64,000 nt of DNA from Thermatribacter sp048814795 (GTDB lineage: Bacteria > Atribacterota > Atribacteria > Atribacterales > Thermatribacteraceae), in assembly GCA_048814795.1 (NCBI GenBank), contig CP184673.1, positions 744,001 to 808,000 of the forward strand. The letters are read 5' to 3'. This document shows, piece after piece, positions 42,153 through 49,702 of this stretch. How positions within the stretch are numbered: the first letter of the stretch is position 1; every line of letters begins with the position of its first letter. Position numbers and translations under genes: made by a program. The notes below the pieces were generated by a model, which saw only the letters and a program-made list of their open reading frames with translations, had not been told where the DNA came from and searched no databases.

Positions 42153-43130
42153 TTGGCCCCCAAAAGAATTGCGCTGCTGGTTGAAAATTTATATCAGGAA
42201 CTGGATGTCTGGTACACCTTGCTGCGTCTTCGTGAAGAGGGAGTGGAAGTGGAAACCATCGGCACGGGTACCCAGGGAGACTACCTGGGAAGGCATAACT
42301 TTGCGGTGCGGGTTGAAAAGCTGGCTTCCTCGGTGGATGCCGGTAAATTTGACGGAGTGATCGTTCCCGGGGGTTTTGCTCCTGCTTATTTGCGTCGTTA
42401 TCCCGCAGTGGTTAACCTGGTCAGAGAGTGTTATCAACAGGAAAAATTGGTTGCTGCCCTGCATCACGGCCCCTGGGTGCTTATCTCTGCAGGGGTGGTC
42501 CGGGGCAAGAGGGTTACTGGAGCTGTGTCGGTGAAAGATGATGTTGAAAACGCTGGTGGAGAATTTGTAGACCTTCCGGTGGTGGTCGATGGTAACCTGA
42601 TAACGGCCAGGAGCTCCCAGGAACTTCCGGCTTTCCTGCAGGAGGTACTGGGCTTTTTGTGGAGGCAGAAACCGCGGTTGAATGAAACTTTTCCCGATGG
42701 TTTTCTTTATGATTCTCTGGGTAACCTGGTTGTGCTCTCGGATCTCATTCGACGTACTCCAGCGGTTCTCCTTTTTGTAGATTCTGTCTTTAATAGCTTA
42801 TTTAGCGAACTTCTCCCCGAGTATCAGAAACTGAACCAAAGAATTAGAGAGCAGGGTGGTTTGTTTTTGATAATAAGCGGTGATCCCTTTCCTGCCCTCC
42901 GTTACTTCCTTGCGCAGACTGGAGTGGATTGTCAGGCGTTTAGCGATCCTCTGCTGCGCCTGGGGCGCAGCTTTGGGGTATTGAACGGAATGGGTCTTCT
43001 GGACTGGAATGTTCTGGTTATCGACCGTAACGGAAGTATTCGCTATGGGGAAAGATGCCCGAATGGCGATTTAAAGGCTCTGCCGGGATTTGAACGTCAG
43101 CTGGAAGTTCTCTTGCAAAGGGGTGAATAA
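42153..43130 (+). CDS. DJ-1/PfpI domain fused to a peroxiredoxin-like domain, both lacking the catalytic cysteine
   Basis: A 325-residue two-domain protein. Residues 1-170 are a DJ-1/PfpI domain (VENLYQELDVWYTLLRLREEG, FDGVIVPGGFAPAYLRR). The nucleophile elbow reads ALHHGPWVLISAG where family members have A-I-C-H-G-P, so cysteine is replaced by histidine. Residues 175-325 resemble AhpC/TSA peroxiredoxin (AVLLFVDSVFNSLFSELLPEY, LIISGDPFPALRYF, DPLLRLGRSFGV, VLVIDRNGSIRYG), but the T-x-x-C site reads NSLF. Both canonical active cysteines are therefore absent; one cysteine remains in GVDCQAF. TTG start at the previous stop codon after GGGGAGGTGGG. The function is unknown and may be non-enzymatic or novel. 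Confidence 0.75.
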   Translation: MAPKRIALLVENLYQELDVWYTLLRLREEGVEVETIGTGTQGDYLGRHNFAVRVEKLASSVDAGKFDGVIVPGGFAPAYLRRYPAVVNLVRECYQQEKLVAALHHGPWVLISAGVVRGKRVTGAVSVKDDVENAGGEFVDLPVVVDGNLITARSSQELPAFLQEVLGFLWRQKPRLNETFPDGFLYDSLGNLVVLSDLIRRTPAVLLFVDSVFNSLFSELLPEYQKLNQRIREQGGLFLIISGDPFPALRYFLAQTGVDCQAFSDPLLRLGRSFGVLNGMGLLDWNVLVIDRNGSIRYGERCPNGDLKALPGFERQLEVLLQRGE

Positions 43131-43131
43131 C

Positions 43132-43779
43132 ATGGCTTTTTTGCAGGACAAAGATAAAGAAACGCTTATCAAATTTTTGAAGGATAACCTGGAAGGGAAA
43201 GTCAGCCTGAAGTTTTTCACTCAGGAGTTGGAATGTGAAACCTGTCGGGCTACCGGGGCCCTGCTTCGAGAAGTGGTTGCTCTCTCGCCACTGCTTGACC
43301 TTGAAGTTTATAACTTCATACTTGATAAAGAAAAAGTCCAGGAATATGGCATTGATAAAATACCGGCCATCGTGGTGGAAGGAGAAAAGGACTATGGTAT
43401 TCGCTTCTATGGCATACCCTCGGGGTATGAGTTTTCAGGGTTTATAGAAACCCTGCTCTGGGTTTCCCGGGGGAGTGTGGACTTGCTTCCTGAAACCCAG
43501 GAAGCGTTGCGCAACCTCCCCAGAGAGGTTTCTATACAGGTTTTCGTGACCCTCACCTGTCCTTACTGTGCTCAGGCAGTGGTTCTTGCCCACAAGATGG
43601 CCATTGCCAGTGAAAAGGTGAATTCAGCCATGGTTGAGGTAGCCGAATTTCCCCATCTTGCTCAGCGCTATGCGGTGCGAGCAGTCCCCAAAGTGGTGAT
43701 CAACGAAACGATTTCTTTTGAGGGGGCTTATCCTGAAGCGGAATTTTTGCAAAAAATCATAGAAGCATCAACAAAGTGA
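43132..43779 (+). CDS. Two-domain protein disulfide oxidoreductase (Pdo/glutaredoxin-like)
   Basis: A 215-residue protein made of two thioredoxin folds, as in the PDO proteins of thermophiles. The first active site is CETC (C35, C38) and the second CPYC (C143, C146), with the cis-proline segments DKIPAIVV and RAVPKVVI. Such proteins shuttle dithiols, often with thioredoxin reductase as electron source. ATG 43132 begins one base after the previous stop and is the start; the longer frame from 43090 overlaps the upstream gene without a ribosome site. Its place beside the rubrerythrin-like and DJ-1/peroxiredoxin proteins suggests it supplies reducing equivalents to them (inference). Confidence 0.88.
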   Translation: MAFLQDKDKETLIKFLKDNLEGKVSLKFFTQELECETCRATGALLREVVALSPLLDLEVYNFILDKEKVQEYGIDKIPAIVVEGEKDYGIRFYGIPSGYEFSGFIETLLWVSRGSVDLLPETQEALRNLPREVSIQVFVTLTCPYCAQAVVLAHKMAIASEKVNSAMVEVAEFPHLAQRYAVRAVPKVVINETISFEGAYPEAEFLQKIIEASTK

Positions 43780-43793
43780 GGAGGAGAGTTTTT

Positions 43794-44840
43794 ATGCAAA
43801 ATACCATGAAAGTTGCAGTTATGCGGGATATTGGAAAAATCGAAATTGAAGAAAGGCCGGTGCCGGTTCCTCGTGAAGAGGAGGTTTTGATACGCATAAA
43901 GAGCGTGGGAGTGTGTGGTTCCGATGTCCATTATTTTACGGAAGGCAGAATAGGTGATTATGTGGTAAAACCTCCTTTTGTGCTGGGGCATGAGTGTTCA
44001 GGGGAAGTCGTTGAAGTGGGTTCCCGGGTGAAAACCCTGCGTCCGGGAGATAGGGTAACCATGGAGCCGGGCATCCCCTGCGGAAAGTGTGAATTCTGCC
44101 GTTCGGGAAGGTACAACCTCTGTCCTGACGTGGTTTTCTGGGCCACCCCGCCCATCGATGGCACTTTCTGTGAGTATGTTACCCATCCTGCAAGTTTTAC
44201 CTATCGCATAGGAGAGGAAGTTAGCTTCGAAGAGGCGGCACTGGTGGAACCTTTGTCGGTGGGTTTTTACGCAGTGAGGCGTTCCGGGATTGAGCCTGGA
44301 CAGAGCGCTTTGGTTCTGGGTAGTGGCCCTATTGGCCTGGTTACTCTCCTGGTATTGCTGGCCCGGGGAGTGGGTAGAGTGTTTGCTGTTGACGTTTATC
44401 CTCTGCGCCTTGAGAAGGCCCGAGAACTTGGTGCGGCTGAGGTTGTCAATGCGCGAGAAACGAATGTTGTGGAATGGGTTAAAGAGCTGACTGATGGCAG
44501 AGGAGTGGACGCAGTTTTTGAGACTGCCGGAAGCGTGGTTACTACCCAGCAAACTGTTGAGGTGGTCAAACGGGGAGGCAAGGTGGTGCTGGTGGGTCTT
44601 CCCTCCCAGAGCCGGTTCGATTACGACATCATTAAGGTTATCGATAAAGAACTGGATGTGCTGGGCATTTTCAGGTATGCCAATACCTATCCGGGGTGTG
44701 TGGATCTGCTCAGCTCGGGGAAAGCAAACCTCAAGAGCTTAATCACTCACCGCTTTTCACTCGAGGAAACCCAGAAGGCTCTGGAATTTGCCCACCAGAA
44801 CAAGGCCGAATCAGTGAAGGTAGTGGTGAATGTAGCTTGA
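43794..44840 (+). CDS. Zinc-dependent sorbitol/polyol-type dehydrogenase (MDR family)
   Basis: A 348-residue medium-chain dehydrogenase. The catalytic zinc site is visible in VGVCGSDVHYF and VLGHECSGEV, the structural zinc site in CGKCEFCRSGRYNLC, and the NAD fold in ALVLGSGPIGLVT. The G-D-Y-V-V-K-P-P-F-V-L-G-H-E region matches sorbitol and xylitol dehydrogenases, though threonine dehydrogenase and inosose dehydrogenase (IolM-like) belong to the same group. ATG 43794 lies after GGAGGAGAG. It is the last gene of the run and is followed by a strong bidirectional terminator. A role in polyol oxidation is likely; the link to the redox genes may only be positional. Confidence 0.88.
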   Translation: MQNTMKVAVMRDIGKIEIEERPVPVPREEEVLIRIKSVGVCGSDVHYFTEGRIGDYVVKPPFVLGHECSGEVVEVGSRVKTLRPGDRVTMEPGIPCGKCEFCRSGRYNLCPDVVFWATPPIDGTFCEYVTHPASFTYRIGEEVSFEEAALVEPLSVGFYAVRRSGIEPGQSALVLGSGPIGLVTLLVLLARGVGRVFAVDVYPLRLEKARELGAAEVVNARETNVVEWVKELTDGRGVDAVFETAGSVVTTQQTVEVVKRGGKVVLVGLPSQSRFDYDIIKVIDKELDVLGIFRYANTYPGCVDLLSSGKANLKSLITHRFSLEETQKALEFAHQNKAESVKVVVNVA

Positions 44841-44842
44841 GG

Positions 44843-44876
44843 AAAAGCTGCTGGCCTCAAAGCCAGCAGCTTTTTT
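44843..44876. terminator. Bidirectional rho-independent terminator
   Basis: AAAAGCTGCTGGC (44843-44855) is inverted exactly at 44862-44874 around a six-base loop, with A-run and T-run on either side. It serves the dehydrogenase gene and the convergent ACT-domain gene, whose stop codon lies in the T-run. Confidence 0.9.
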
Positions 44877-45291
44877 AAACTGGAATTTTCTCCAGAATTT
44901 CCTTGCCCTTTTCCCGGAGAATTGCCTCTGCCTGCCCAGGGTTTTCAACTCGCAGCACCACGTAGGCTTTCTCTTTCTGGGGTGATACAAAGGCGTAAAG
45001 GTATTCAATGGAGATTCCCTTTTCGGCAAGCAATCCTACTATTTCGCACAGCCCTCCTGGGCGATCTTCAACACCCACTGCAAGAACTGGAGTGATGGTG
45101 GCGGTGAAGTTTTCCTGTTTTAGTTTTTCGGCAACTTCTTCAGGGTTTTCAGCAATAAACCGCAGAACCCCAAAATCGGCAGTATCGGCAAGGGCCAGAG
45201 CTCTCAGGTTTATTCCCCATTCTTTGAGTTTTTGAAGCACTTTGTACAAACTGCCGGGTTTGTTTTCCAGAAAAACGGAAATTTGCTTCAT
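44875..45291 (-). CDS. Tandem ACT-domain protein
   Basis: A 138-residue protein of two ACT domains. The first opens KQISVFLENKPGSLYKVLQK and the second VGVEDRPGGLCEIVGLLAEKG; both have the G-x-L turn that binds amino acids or similar effectors. Stand-alone ACT proteins of this type usually lie next to phenylacetate-CoA ligase genes, as here. The start overlaps the paaK stop by four bases, showing a two-gene minus-strand operon. A regulatory role on aromatic amino-acid-derived acid metabolism is inferred. Confidence 0.88.
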   Translation of the reverse strand: MKQISVFLENKPGSLYKVLQKLKEWGINLRALALADTADFGVLRFIAENPEEVAEKLKQENFTATITPVLAVGVEDRPGGLCEIVGLLAEKGISIEYLYAFVSPQKEKAYVVLRVENPGQAEAILREKGKEILEKIPV

Positions 45292-46607
45292 GGCGATCCC
45301 TCTTTCCCCCTCAAGTCAAGGACTCTCCGGGCCTTACCTTCGGTTCTCTGCAAGCTCTTGGGCTCCAGGAGCTTGACCTCGGAGTTGAGATTTAGCTCAG
45401 CCTTGAGTTTCTCCTGGATGGCTTTTTTCAGCTGTTCCAGTTTTTTGACTTCGTCTGAAAAGACCTCTGGAGAGACCTCAACATGGACTTCCATCTTATC
45501 CAGGTAATTTTCACGGGTGAGAACGATCTGGTAATGAGGTTCCACACCATCAAAGCTCAAAATCACGCTCTCGATCTGGGAAGGATATACGTTGACCCCC
45601 CGGATGATCAGCATATCGTCAGTGCGGGAGGCAACTCTTTTCATGCGCACCAGAGTCCTTCCGCATTTGCAGGGTTCATAGTAAAGAGCTGAAACATCTC
45701 CGGTCCGGTAGCGGATAACGGGTGTTCCTTCTTTGGTCAGAGTGGTGAACACCAGCTCGCCTTCTTCGCCTTCGGGGAGTCTTTCTCCGGTATCGGGGTC
45801 GATAATTTCGGGCAGGAAATGGTCTTCGGAAATGTGAAGTCCCTGGTGTTCTTCACATTCAAAAGCCACACCCGGGCCAATCACTTCACTCAGTCCGTAG
45901 ATGTCGAAAGCCTGAATGGGGAGCTTTTTCTGGATTTCGGCTCGCATTTCTTCAGACCAGGGTTCGGCTCCAAAGATCCCTAAGCGAAAACGGGTCTGGC
46001 TCCAGTCTATGTTGTTTTCCTGGGCTACTTCGGCAAGATAAAGAGCGTAGGAGGGTGTGCAGCAGAGAACCGAAATATCGAAATCTTTGAGAATCTGAAT
46101 CTGGCGCAGGGTATTGCCAGCTGAAGCCGGAACTACCGTTGCCCCCAGCTTTTCGGCTCCATAGTGGACCCCCAATCCTCCCGTGAAAAGCCCGTAACCG
46201 AAGGCCACCTGGATTATATCTTCCTCGGTTACCCCGCAACCACACAGGGTTCTGGCCATCAGCTCTGCCCAGGTTTCGATATCTTTACGGGTGTAACCCA
46301 CCACGGTTGCCGTTCCCGTAGTTCCCGATGAAGAGTGAATGCGAACGATGTTGCGCATTGGCTCGGCTATGGCCCCGAAGGGATAGCTTTTGCGCAGGTC
46401 GGCTTTGGTGGTGAAGGGGAGATGTTGAAGGTCATCCAGAGTTTTCAGGCGGTAAACATCTATTCGGGCTTCATCGAGCTTTTTGCGGTAATAGGGAAGG
46501 TTGTGGTAAGCTCTGACCAGAATCTTTTTCAAGCGGTTGAGCTGTATTTTCTGAAGTTCCTCCCGGGGGAGAAGCTCCATACGTTCATCCCAAAACGTTT
46601 TTTTCAC
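45288..46607 (-). CDS. paaK: Phenylacetate--CoA ligase
   Basis: An adenylate-forming ligase of about 440 residues that activates phenylacetate or related aryl acids to CoA thioesters. Conserved are the ATP loop HSSSGTTGTATVVGYT, FGYGLFTGGLGVHYG, DIYGLSEVIGPGVAFEC, YRTGDVSALYYEPC and the C-terminal RGVNVYPSQIE. In anaerobes it works with indolepyruvate-type ferredoxin oxidoreductases in aromatic amino-acid fermentation. The start is unresolved: GTG 46607, ATG 46580, or a non-standard ACG 46598 that sits five bases after GGGGGTGA and would give the family's normal N-terminus. TTG 46655 overlaps a likely promoter (TTGCAC, 16-base spacer, TACAAT on the minus strand). Confidence 0.92.
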   Translation of the reverse strand: MKKTFWDERMELLPREELQKIQLNRLKKILVRAYHNLPYYRKKLDEARIDVYRLKTLDDLQHLPFTTKADLRKSYPFGAIAEPMRNIVRIHSSSGTTGTATVVGYTRKDIETWAELMARTLCGCGVTEEDIIQVAFGYGLFTGGLGVHYGAEKLGATVVPASAGNTLRQIQILKDFDISVLCCTPSYALYLAEVAQENNIDWSQTRFRLGIFGAEPWSEEMRAEIQKKLPIQAFDIYGLSEVIGPGVAFECEEHQGLHISEDHFLPEIIDPDTGERLPEGEEGELVFTTLTKEGTPVIRYRTGDVSALYYEPCKCGRTLVRMKRVASRTDDMLIIRGVNVYPSQIESVILSFDGVEPHYQIVLTRENYLDKMEVHVEVSPEVFSDEVKKLEQLKKAIQEKLKAELNLNSEVKLLEPKSLQRTEGKARRVLDLRGKEGSP

Positions 46608-46696
46608 CCCCTTTTTTGTTTTTTTATATTGTAGCGATTTTTTTATCTTGTGCAATTAGGTAAAATAAGAGGAAAAACGAGGTAAGGGTGTGGCCG

Positions 46697-47608
46697 ATGC
46701 AAGAACTGCGATGGATATGGATGAATGGTAAACTGTTGAAGTGGGAAGAGGCCAAAGTTCATGTGCTTTCCCACGCTCTTCACTATGGAACAGCCGTTTT
46801 CGAAGGCATACGCTGTTATAAAACTTCGCGTGGTCCTGCGGTTTTCCGCCTTCCAGAGCACATACAGCGTTTCTTCGACTCGGCAAAAATAATCCGCATG
46901 GCTTTGCCGTACAGCAAAAGAGAACTTGAGGAAGCAGTGCTTCAGGTGATCCGGGAAAATCAGGTTGAGGAGTGCTATATCCGCCCCATCGCTTTTCGAG
47001 GTTACGGAAAAATGGGAGTGGATCCCGCGGGATGCCATGTGGACTGTGTTATCGCTGCCTGGTGCTGGGGAGCATATATGGGTGATAAGGGCCTCAGAGA
47101 AGGTATTCGGGCCAAGATTTCTTCTTACGCAAGGACTTACATCAACGCTGGTTCTCCCCGGGCCAAAGCGAGTGCTAATTATCTCAATTCAGCTCTGGCC
47201 AAGATGGAAGCCCGGGAACTGGGCTATGACGAAGCCATCCTGCTGGATAAAGATGGTTTCGTTTCTGAGGGAAGTGGAGAAAACATTTTTTACGTCAAAA
47301 ACGGGGTGTTGTTTACGCCACATCCTTATTCCATCCTTCTGGGCATTACTCGCGATGCGGTGATTCAACTGGCCAGGAATCTGGGAATCCAGGTGGAAGA
47401 AACTCTGTGCACCCGGGATGACCTTTATCTTGCCGATGAAGTTTTCTTTACGGGAACCGCGGCAGAGATTACCCCGGTGGTGGAAATTGACAACCGCCCC
47501 ATTGGAGATGGAAAACCTGGGCCAGTTTCCCGCAAACTTCAGGAGCATTTCTTCCGCATCGTGCGGGGAGAAGATTCTGCTTACCAGCACTGGTTAACCT
47601 ACGTTTAA
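46697..47608 (+). CDS. ilvE: Branched-chain amino-acid aminotransferase
   Basis: A fold-type IV PLP aminotransferase of 303 residues. Visible are the opening WIWMNGKLLKWEEAKVHVLSH, GTAVFEGIRCYKTSRG, the PLP-lysine region SPRAKASANYLNSALAKMEA, and SEGSGENIFYV with the conserved glutamate, then FFTGTAAEITPVVEID. It interconverts Leu, Ile and Val with their keto acids. ATG 46697 follows AAGGG by nine bases; GTG 46688 would add three residues. It is divergent from paaK with a short shared AT-rich promoter region, and is followed 23 bases later by the CMD-family gene. Confidence 0.93.
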   Translation: MQELRWIWMNGKLLKWEEAKVHVLSHALHYGTAVFEGIRCYKTSRGPAVFRLPEHIQRFFDSAKIIRMALPYSKRELEEAVLQVIRENQVEECYIRPIAFRGYGKMGVDPAGCHVDCVIAAWCWGAYMGDKGLREGIRAKISSYARTYINAGSPRAKASANYLNSALAKMEARELGYDEAILLDKDGFVSEGSGENIFYVKNGVLFTPHPYSILLGITRDAVIQLARNLGIQVEETLCTRDDLYLADEVFFTGTAAEITPVVEIDNRPIGDGKPGPVSRKLQEHFFRIVRGEDSAYQHWLTYV

Positions 47609-47631
47609 TACATCCTGAGGAGGTGCTTGTA

Positions 47632-47970
47632 ATGGGGAATATTGACCAGTTTATGAATGAGTACCGTTCGGCTCTGCGCGCTCTCAAAGAAGAAATTCCG
47701 GACTCTCTGGGGGCTTTCAATGGTTTTTATCAGCAGGTTATGCAGGAGGGGGTTCTGGATGTAAAGACCAAAGAGCTCATTGCCCTGGCAATAGGTGTGG
47801 CCATTCACTGTGAAAACTGTGTTCTATTACATACCAGAGCAGCCCACAAAGCTGGAGCATCGAGAGCGGAAATTCTGGAGGCAGCCCTGGTTGGTGTGGT
47901 CATGGGTGGAGGGCCAGCTTTTACCTTTCTGCCGGTGGTGAAGAGGACGCTGGACGAGCTGGAAAAGTAG
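47632..47970 (+). CDS. Carboxymuconolactone decarboxylase-family (AhpD-like) protein
   Basis: A 112-residue alpha-helical protein of the CMD/AhpD fold. The motif HCENCVLLHTRAAHKAGA contains C-x-x-C and the following histidine, the redox or catalytic centre of AhpD-like members, preceded by KTKELIALAIGVAI. The pair of cysteines suggests a peroxidase-related or thiol oxidoreductase role rather than decarboxylation. ATG 47632 lies eight bases after AGGAGG. It probably shares the transcript with ilvE, though no functional tie is evident. Confidence 0.85.
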   Translation: MGNIDQFMNEYRSALRALKEEIPDSLGAFNGFYQQVMQEGVLDVKTKELIALAIGVAIHCENCVLLHTRAAHKAGASRAEILEAALVGVVMGGGPAFTFLPVVKRTLDELEK

Positions 47971-48099
47971 AGATTTTGGAAAGTTTTAAAAACACGATGC
48001 TCTTTGAGAATTTCTAAGGTAGTGTGTAAAACTGGTTGAGTACCTCAAGAAGCATTGATTTTGGGGTTTTGTGGTTCTTTCTGGCTCGCTGGCTGGTGG

Positions 48100-48268
48100 A
48101 AAACGTGTTTCTGTAGTGACCTCGACCTGGATTGCCACTGCTCGCAGAGTTTCTCTTTTGCGCCGTGGGGAAAAGGTGGGAGAGCGCCTGCGTGGAGAAA
48201 CCGCTCCCGAAGAAATTACCAGTTTAATAATTGGCGCGGAGCTGGTGGAGGAGGATCGGGAAACGTAA
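48100..48268 (+). pseudogene. C-terminal relic of a ribose-type ABC ATPase
   Basis: The frame ending at 48268 reads ARRVSLLRRGEKVGERLRG, then TAPEEITSLIIGAE. This is the typical C-terminus of CUT2 sugar ATPases; compare VILRLGKKVGE and ELARLIVAG in the intact gene at 27431. Just upstream, a different frame gives CSDLDLDCHCSQ, resembling the S-H-x-L-x-x-V segment, so a frameshift separates the pieces. Walker A, signature and Walker B are gone, and no transporter partner genes remain beside it. Confidence 0.6.
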
Positions 48269-48439
48269 AATAGATTTGCCTTTGCAATTTCTAATAACCC
48301 TCGTTTTATGTCTTGGCCTGGTTGTGCTTTAAAGTTTTTGAGTTTTATTGCCACTTTTTGTCCTGTTTTTTGGTAATGAACCTTAGTCGCTTCGACTTCT
48401 TTGGTGTTATTTGTGGTTGTGGTTCTTGAAAGTGACAAT

Positions 48440-48479
48440 GAAGGCTATTTTTGAAAAAACGTTTTTCCAAAATAGCTTC
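48440..48479. terminator. Long AT-rich hairpin, probable terminator
   Basis: GCTATTTTTGAAAAAAC (48444-48460) faces GTTTTTCCAAAATAGC (48461-48476), nearly perfect with one bulge, extended by AAG/CTT outside and followed by a T-rich tract (TTCTTCTTTTG). It would insulate the downstream LacI-controlled operon. Confidence 0.6.
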
Positions 48480-48586
48480 TTCTTTTGAGTTTTTGTTTTT
48501 GAACTGAGCGTTGTAGTTGATTTAGCTGGGGAGTTCCGATTGCTCTCATTTAGTACTTCTGGGTTGTTTATTAAATGAAGATGGTG

Positions 48587-48615
48587 TTGACAGGGTCAAG
48601 GCAAGATGGTAAAAT
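48587..48615 (+). promoter_or_regulatory. Sigma-70-type promoter of the URO-D/LacI operon
   Basis: TTGACA at 48587-48592, a 17-base spacer and TAAAAT at 48610-48615, an essentially consensus promoter. The in-frame ATG at 48606 lies inside it, so translation must start at 48651. Confidence 0.8.
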
Positions 48616-48621
48616 TCGAGA

Positions 48622-48631
48622 AAAACGTTTT
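48622..48631 (+). promoter_or_regulatory. Candidate LacI-family operator
   Basis: AAAACGTTTT is a perfect ten-base palindrome with the central CG of LacI-type sites, six bases downstream of the -10 box, so it would cover the transcription start. The second gene of the transcript encodes a LacI regulator. A palindrome this short can occur by chance. Confidence 0.5.
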
Positions 48632-48650
48632 ACAGAAGGAGCTATTCTTT

Positions 48651-49694
48651 ATGCTGAAAGCTTCCATTGAGGAGGTAAGAAAAGCCATAAATCTTGAAAA
48701 ACCCTCTCTCATCCCTCAGCTTGAGTATCTTGCCCATCCCGATTTTCAAAGAGAAGTGAGTGGTATCGATCCCTATCGGGAACCAGAAAGGAGCTTAGTA
48801 GAAACCTACAAAAGATTGGGTATTAACCTGGTATGGCATACTGCATCGGTGGATTTTCCAGAAGAAGAAGAGAAAAAAGCGGTTTACCATAAGACACCCT
48901 GGGGAAGTGGAGAAAGTGTTTGGAGGAAGCCGCCTTTTGAAAGCGTGGAGGAGGTCTTGAGTTACTCTCCGCTCAGGGCACATTCCAAAACCAAAGAACA
49001 GAGAAAAGCAGAGCTAGAAAGAGAATGGCGAGAGCAGAAGGAAATGTGGGAAGGAGTAGCCATGGTCCCGGGGGGAATATATACCACTCTTTTTATGTGG
49101 GGAGTGGAAACTTTTGGTTGGGAATTGTTTATGGAAGCCGCTGCTTCTGCTCCAGCGCGTTTTGAGGAAATTATGCAGGAGTTTTTTGAAGTTTCCAGGC
49201 GCGATTTTGAAGCCTATGCAGAAATTGAGGGAATTGAGCTTTTTATAAGCCACGATGATCTGGCTATGGCTTCGGGGCCAATTTTTTCTCCTCAGTGGCT
49301 TGAGAAAAACGTTATCTCTCTTTATGGGGAGCTCTGGAAGCCTCTTCGAGAGAAAGGAATAAAGGTTCTTTTTTGTTCAGACGGCAATTATTCCTCCCTT
49401 GTGGATCTCATTGCTGAACAGGAACCCGATGGTTTCATTTTTGAGTCTTCGGTTTCCATGGAGATGATGGTCAAAAAATTTGGAGACTCCAAAATTCTTG
49501 TTGGTAACATAGATTCTCGAGTGCTGACGATTGGTACTCCGCAAGAAGTAAGGGAGGAAGTCCGGCGTTCGGTACTGGCTGCTCGTGATTGTCCTGGATA
49601 CATTATTAACTGCACTGGCCATCTTCCTCATAACATACCCCTTGAGAATATGTTCGCTTATTTTGACGAAGTTCGGAAATTGAGAGTAAGGTGA
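48651..49694 (+). CDS. Uroporphyrinogen decarboxylase-family protein (URO-D/MtaA-like), paralogue 1
   Basis: A 347-residue TIM-barrel protein of the URO-D superfamily, recognisable from EGIELFISHDDLAMASGPIF, FSPQWLEKNVISLYGELW and LVGNIDSRVL. The URO-D family contains heme decarboxylases and corrinoid methyltransferases of the MtaA type. Where MtaA has H-x-C this protein has LFCSDGNY, and it keeps a cysteine in IINCTGHLPHNIP near the end, so a metal site is possible. Nothing here relates to heme or corrinoid. ATG 48651 follows AAGGAG. Its stop lies just before a LacI gene in the same transcript, linking it to carbohydrate control; substrate unknown. Confidence 0.8.
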   Translation: MLKASIEEVRKAINLEKPSLIPQLEYLAHPDFQREVSGIDPYREPERSLVETYKRLGINLVWHTASVDFPEEEEKKAVYHKTPWGSGESVWRKPPFESVEEVLSYSPLRAHSKTKEQRKAELEREWREQKEMWEGVAMVPGGIYTTLFMWGVETFGWELFMEAAASAPARFEEIMQEFFEVSRRDFEAYAEIEGIELFISHDDLAMASGPIFSPQWLEKNVISLYGELWKPLREKGIKVLFCSDGNYSSLVDLIAEQEPDGFIFESSVSMEMMVKKFGDSKILVGNIDSRVLTIGTPQEVREEVRRSVLAARDCPGYIINCTGHLPHNIPLENMFAYFDEVRKLRVR

Positions 49695-49702
49695 AAGTTT
49701 CA

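Larger units (their letters stand above)
47971..48586. other. Intergenic region with gene relic and terminator
   Basis: This stretch of just over 600 bases has no intact gene. It contains the C-terminal relic of a sugar ABC ATPase (about 48100-48268) and a long AT-rich hairpin (48440-48479). The remaining sequence shows nothing recognisable. Confidence 0.6.

Noticed and set aside
48606..48650. Upstream ATG start for URO-D paralogue 1
   Set aside because: It lies inside the near-consensus promoter, whereas ATG 48651 has a proper ribosome site.
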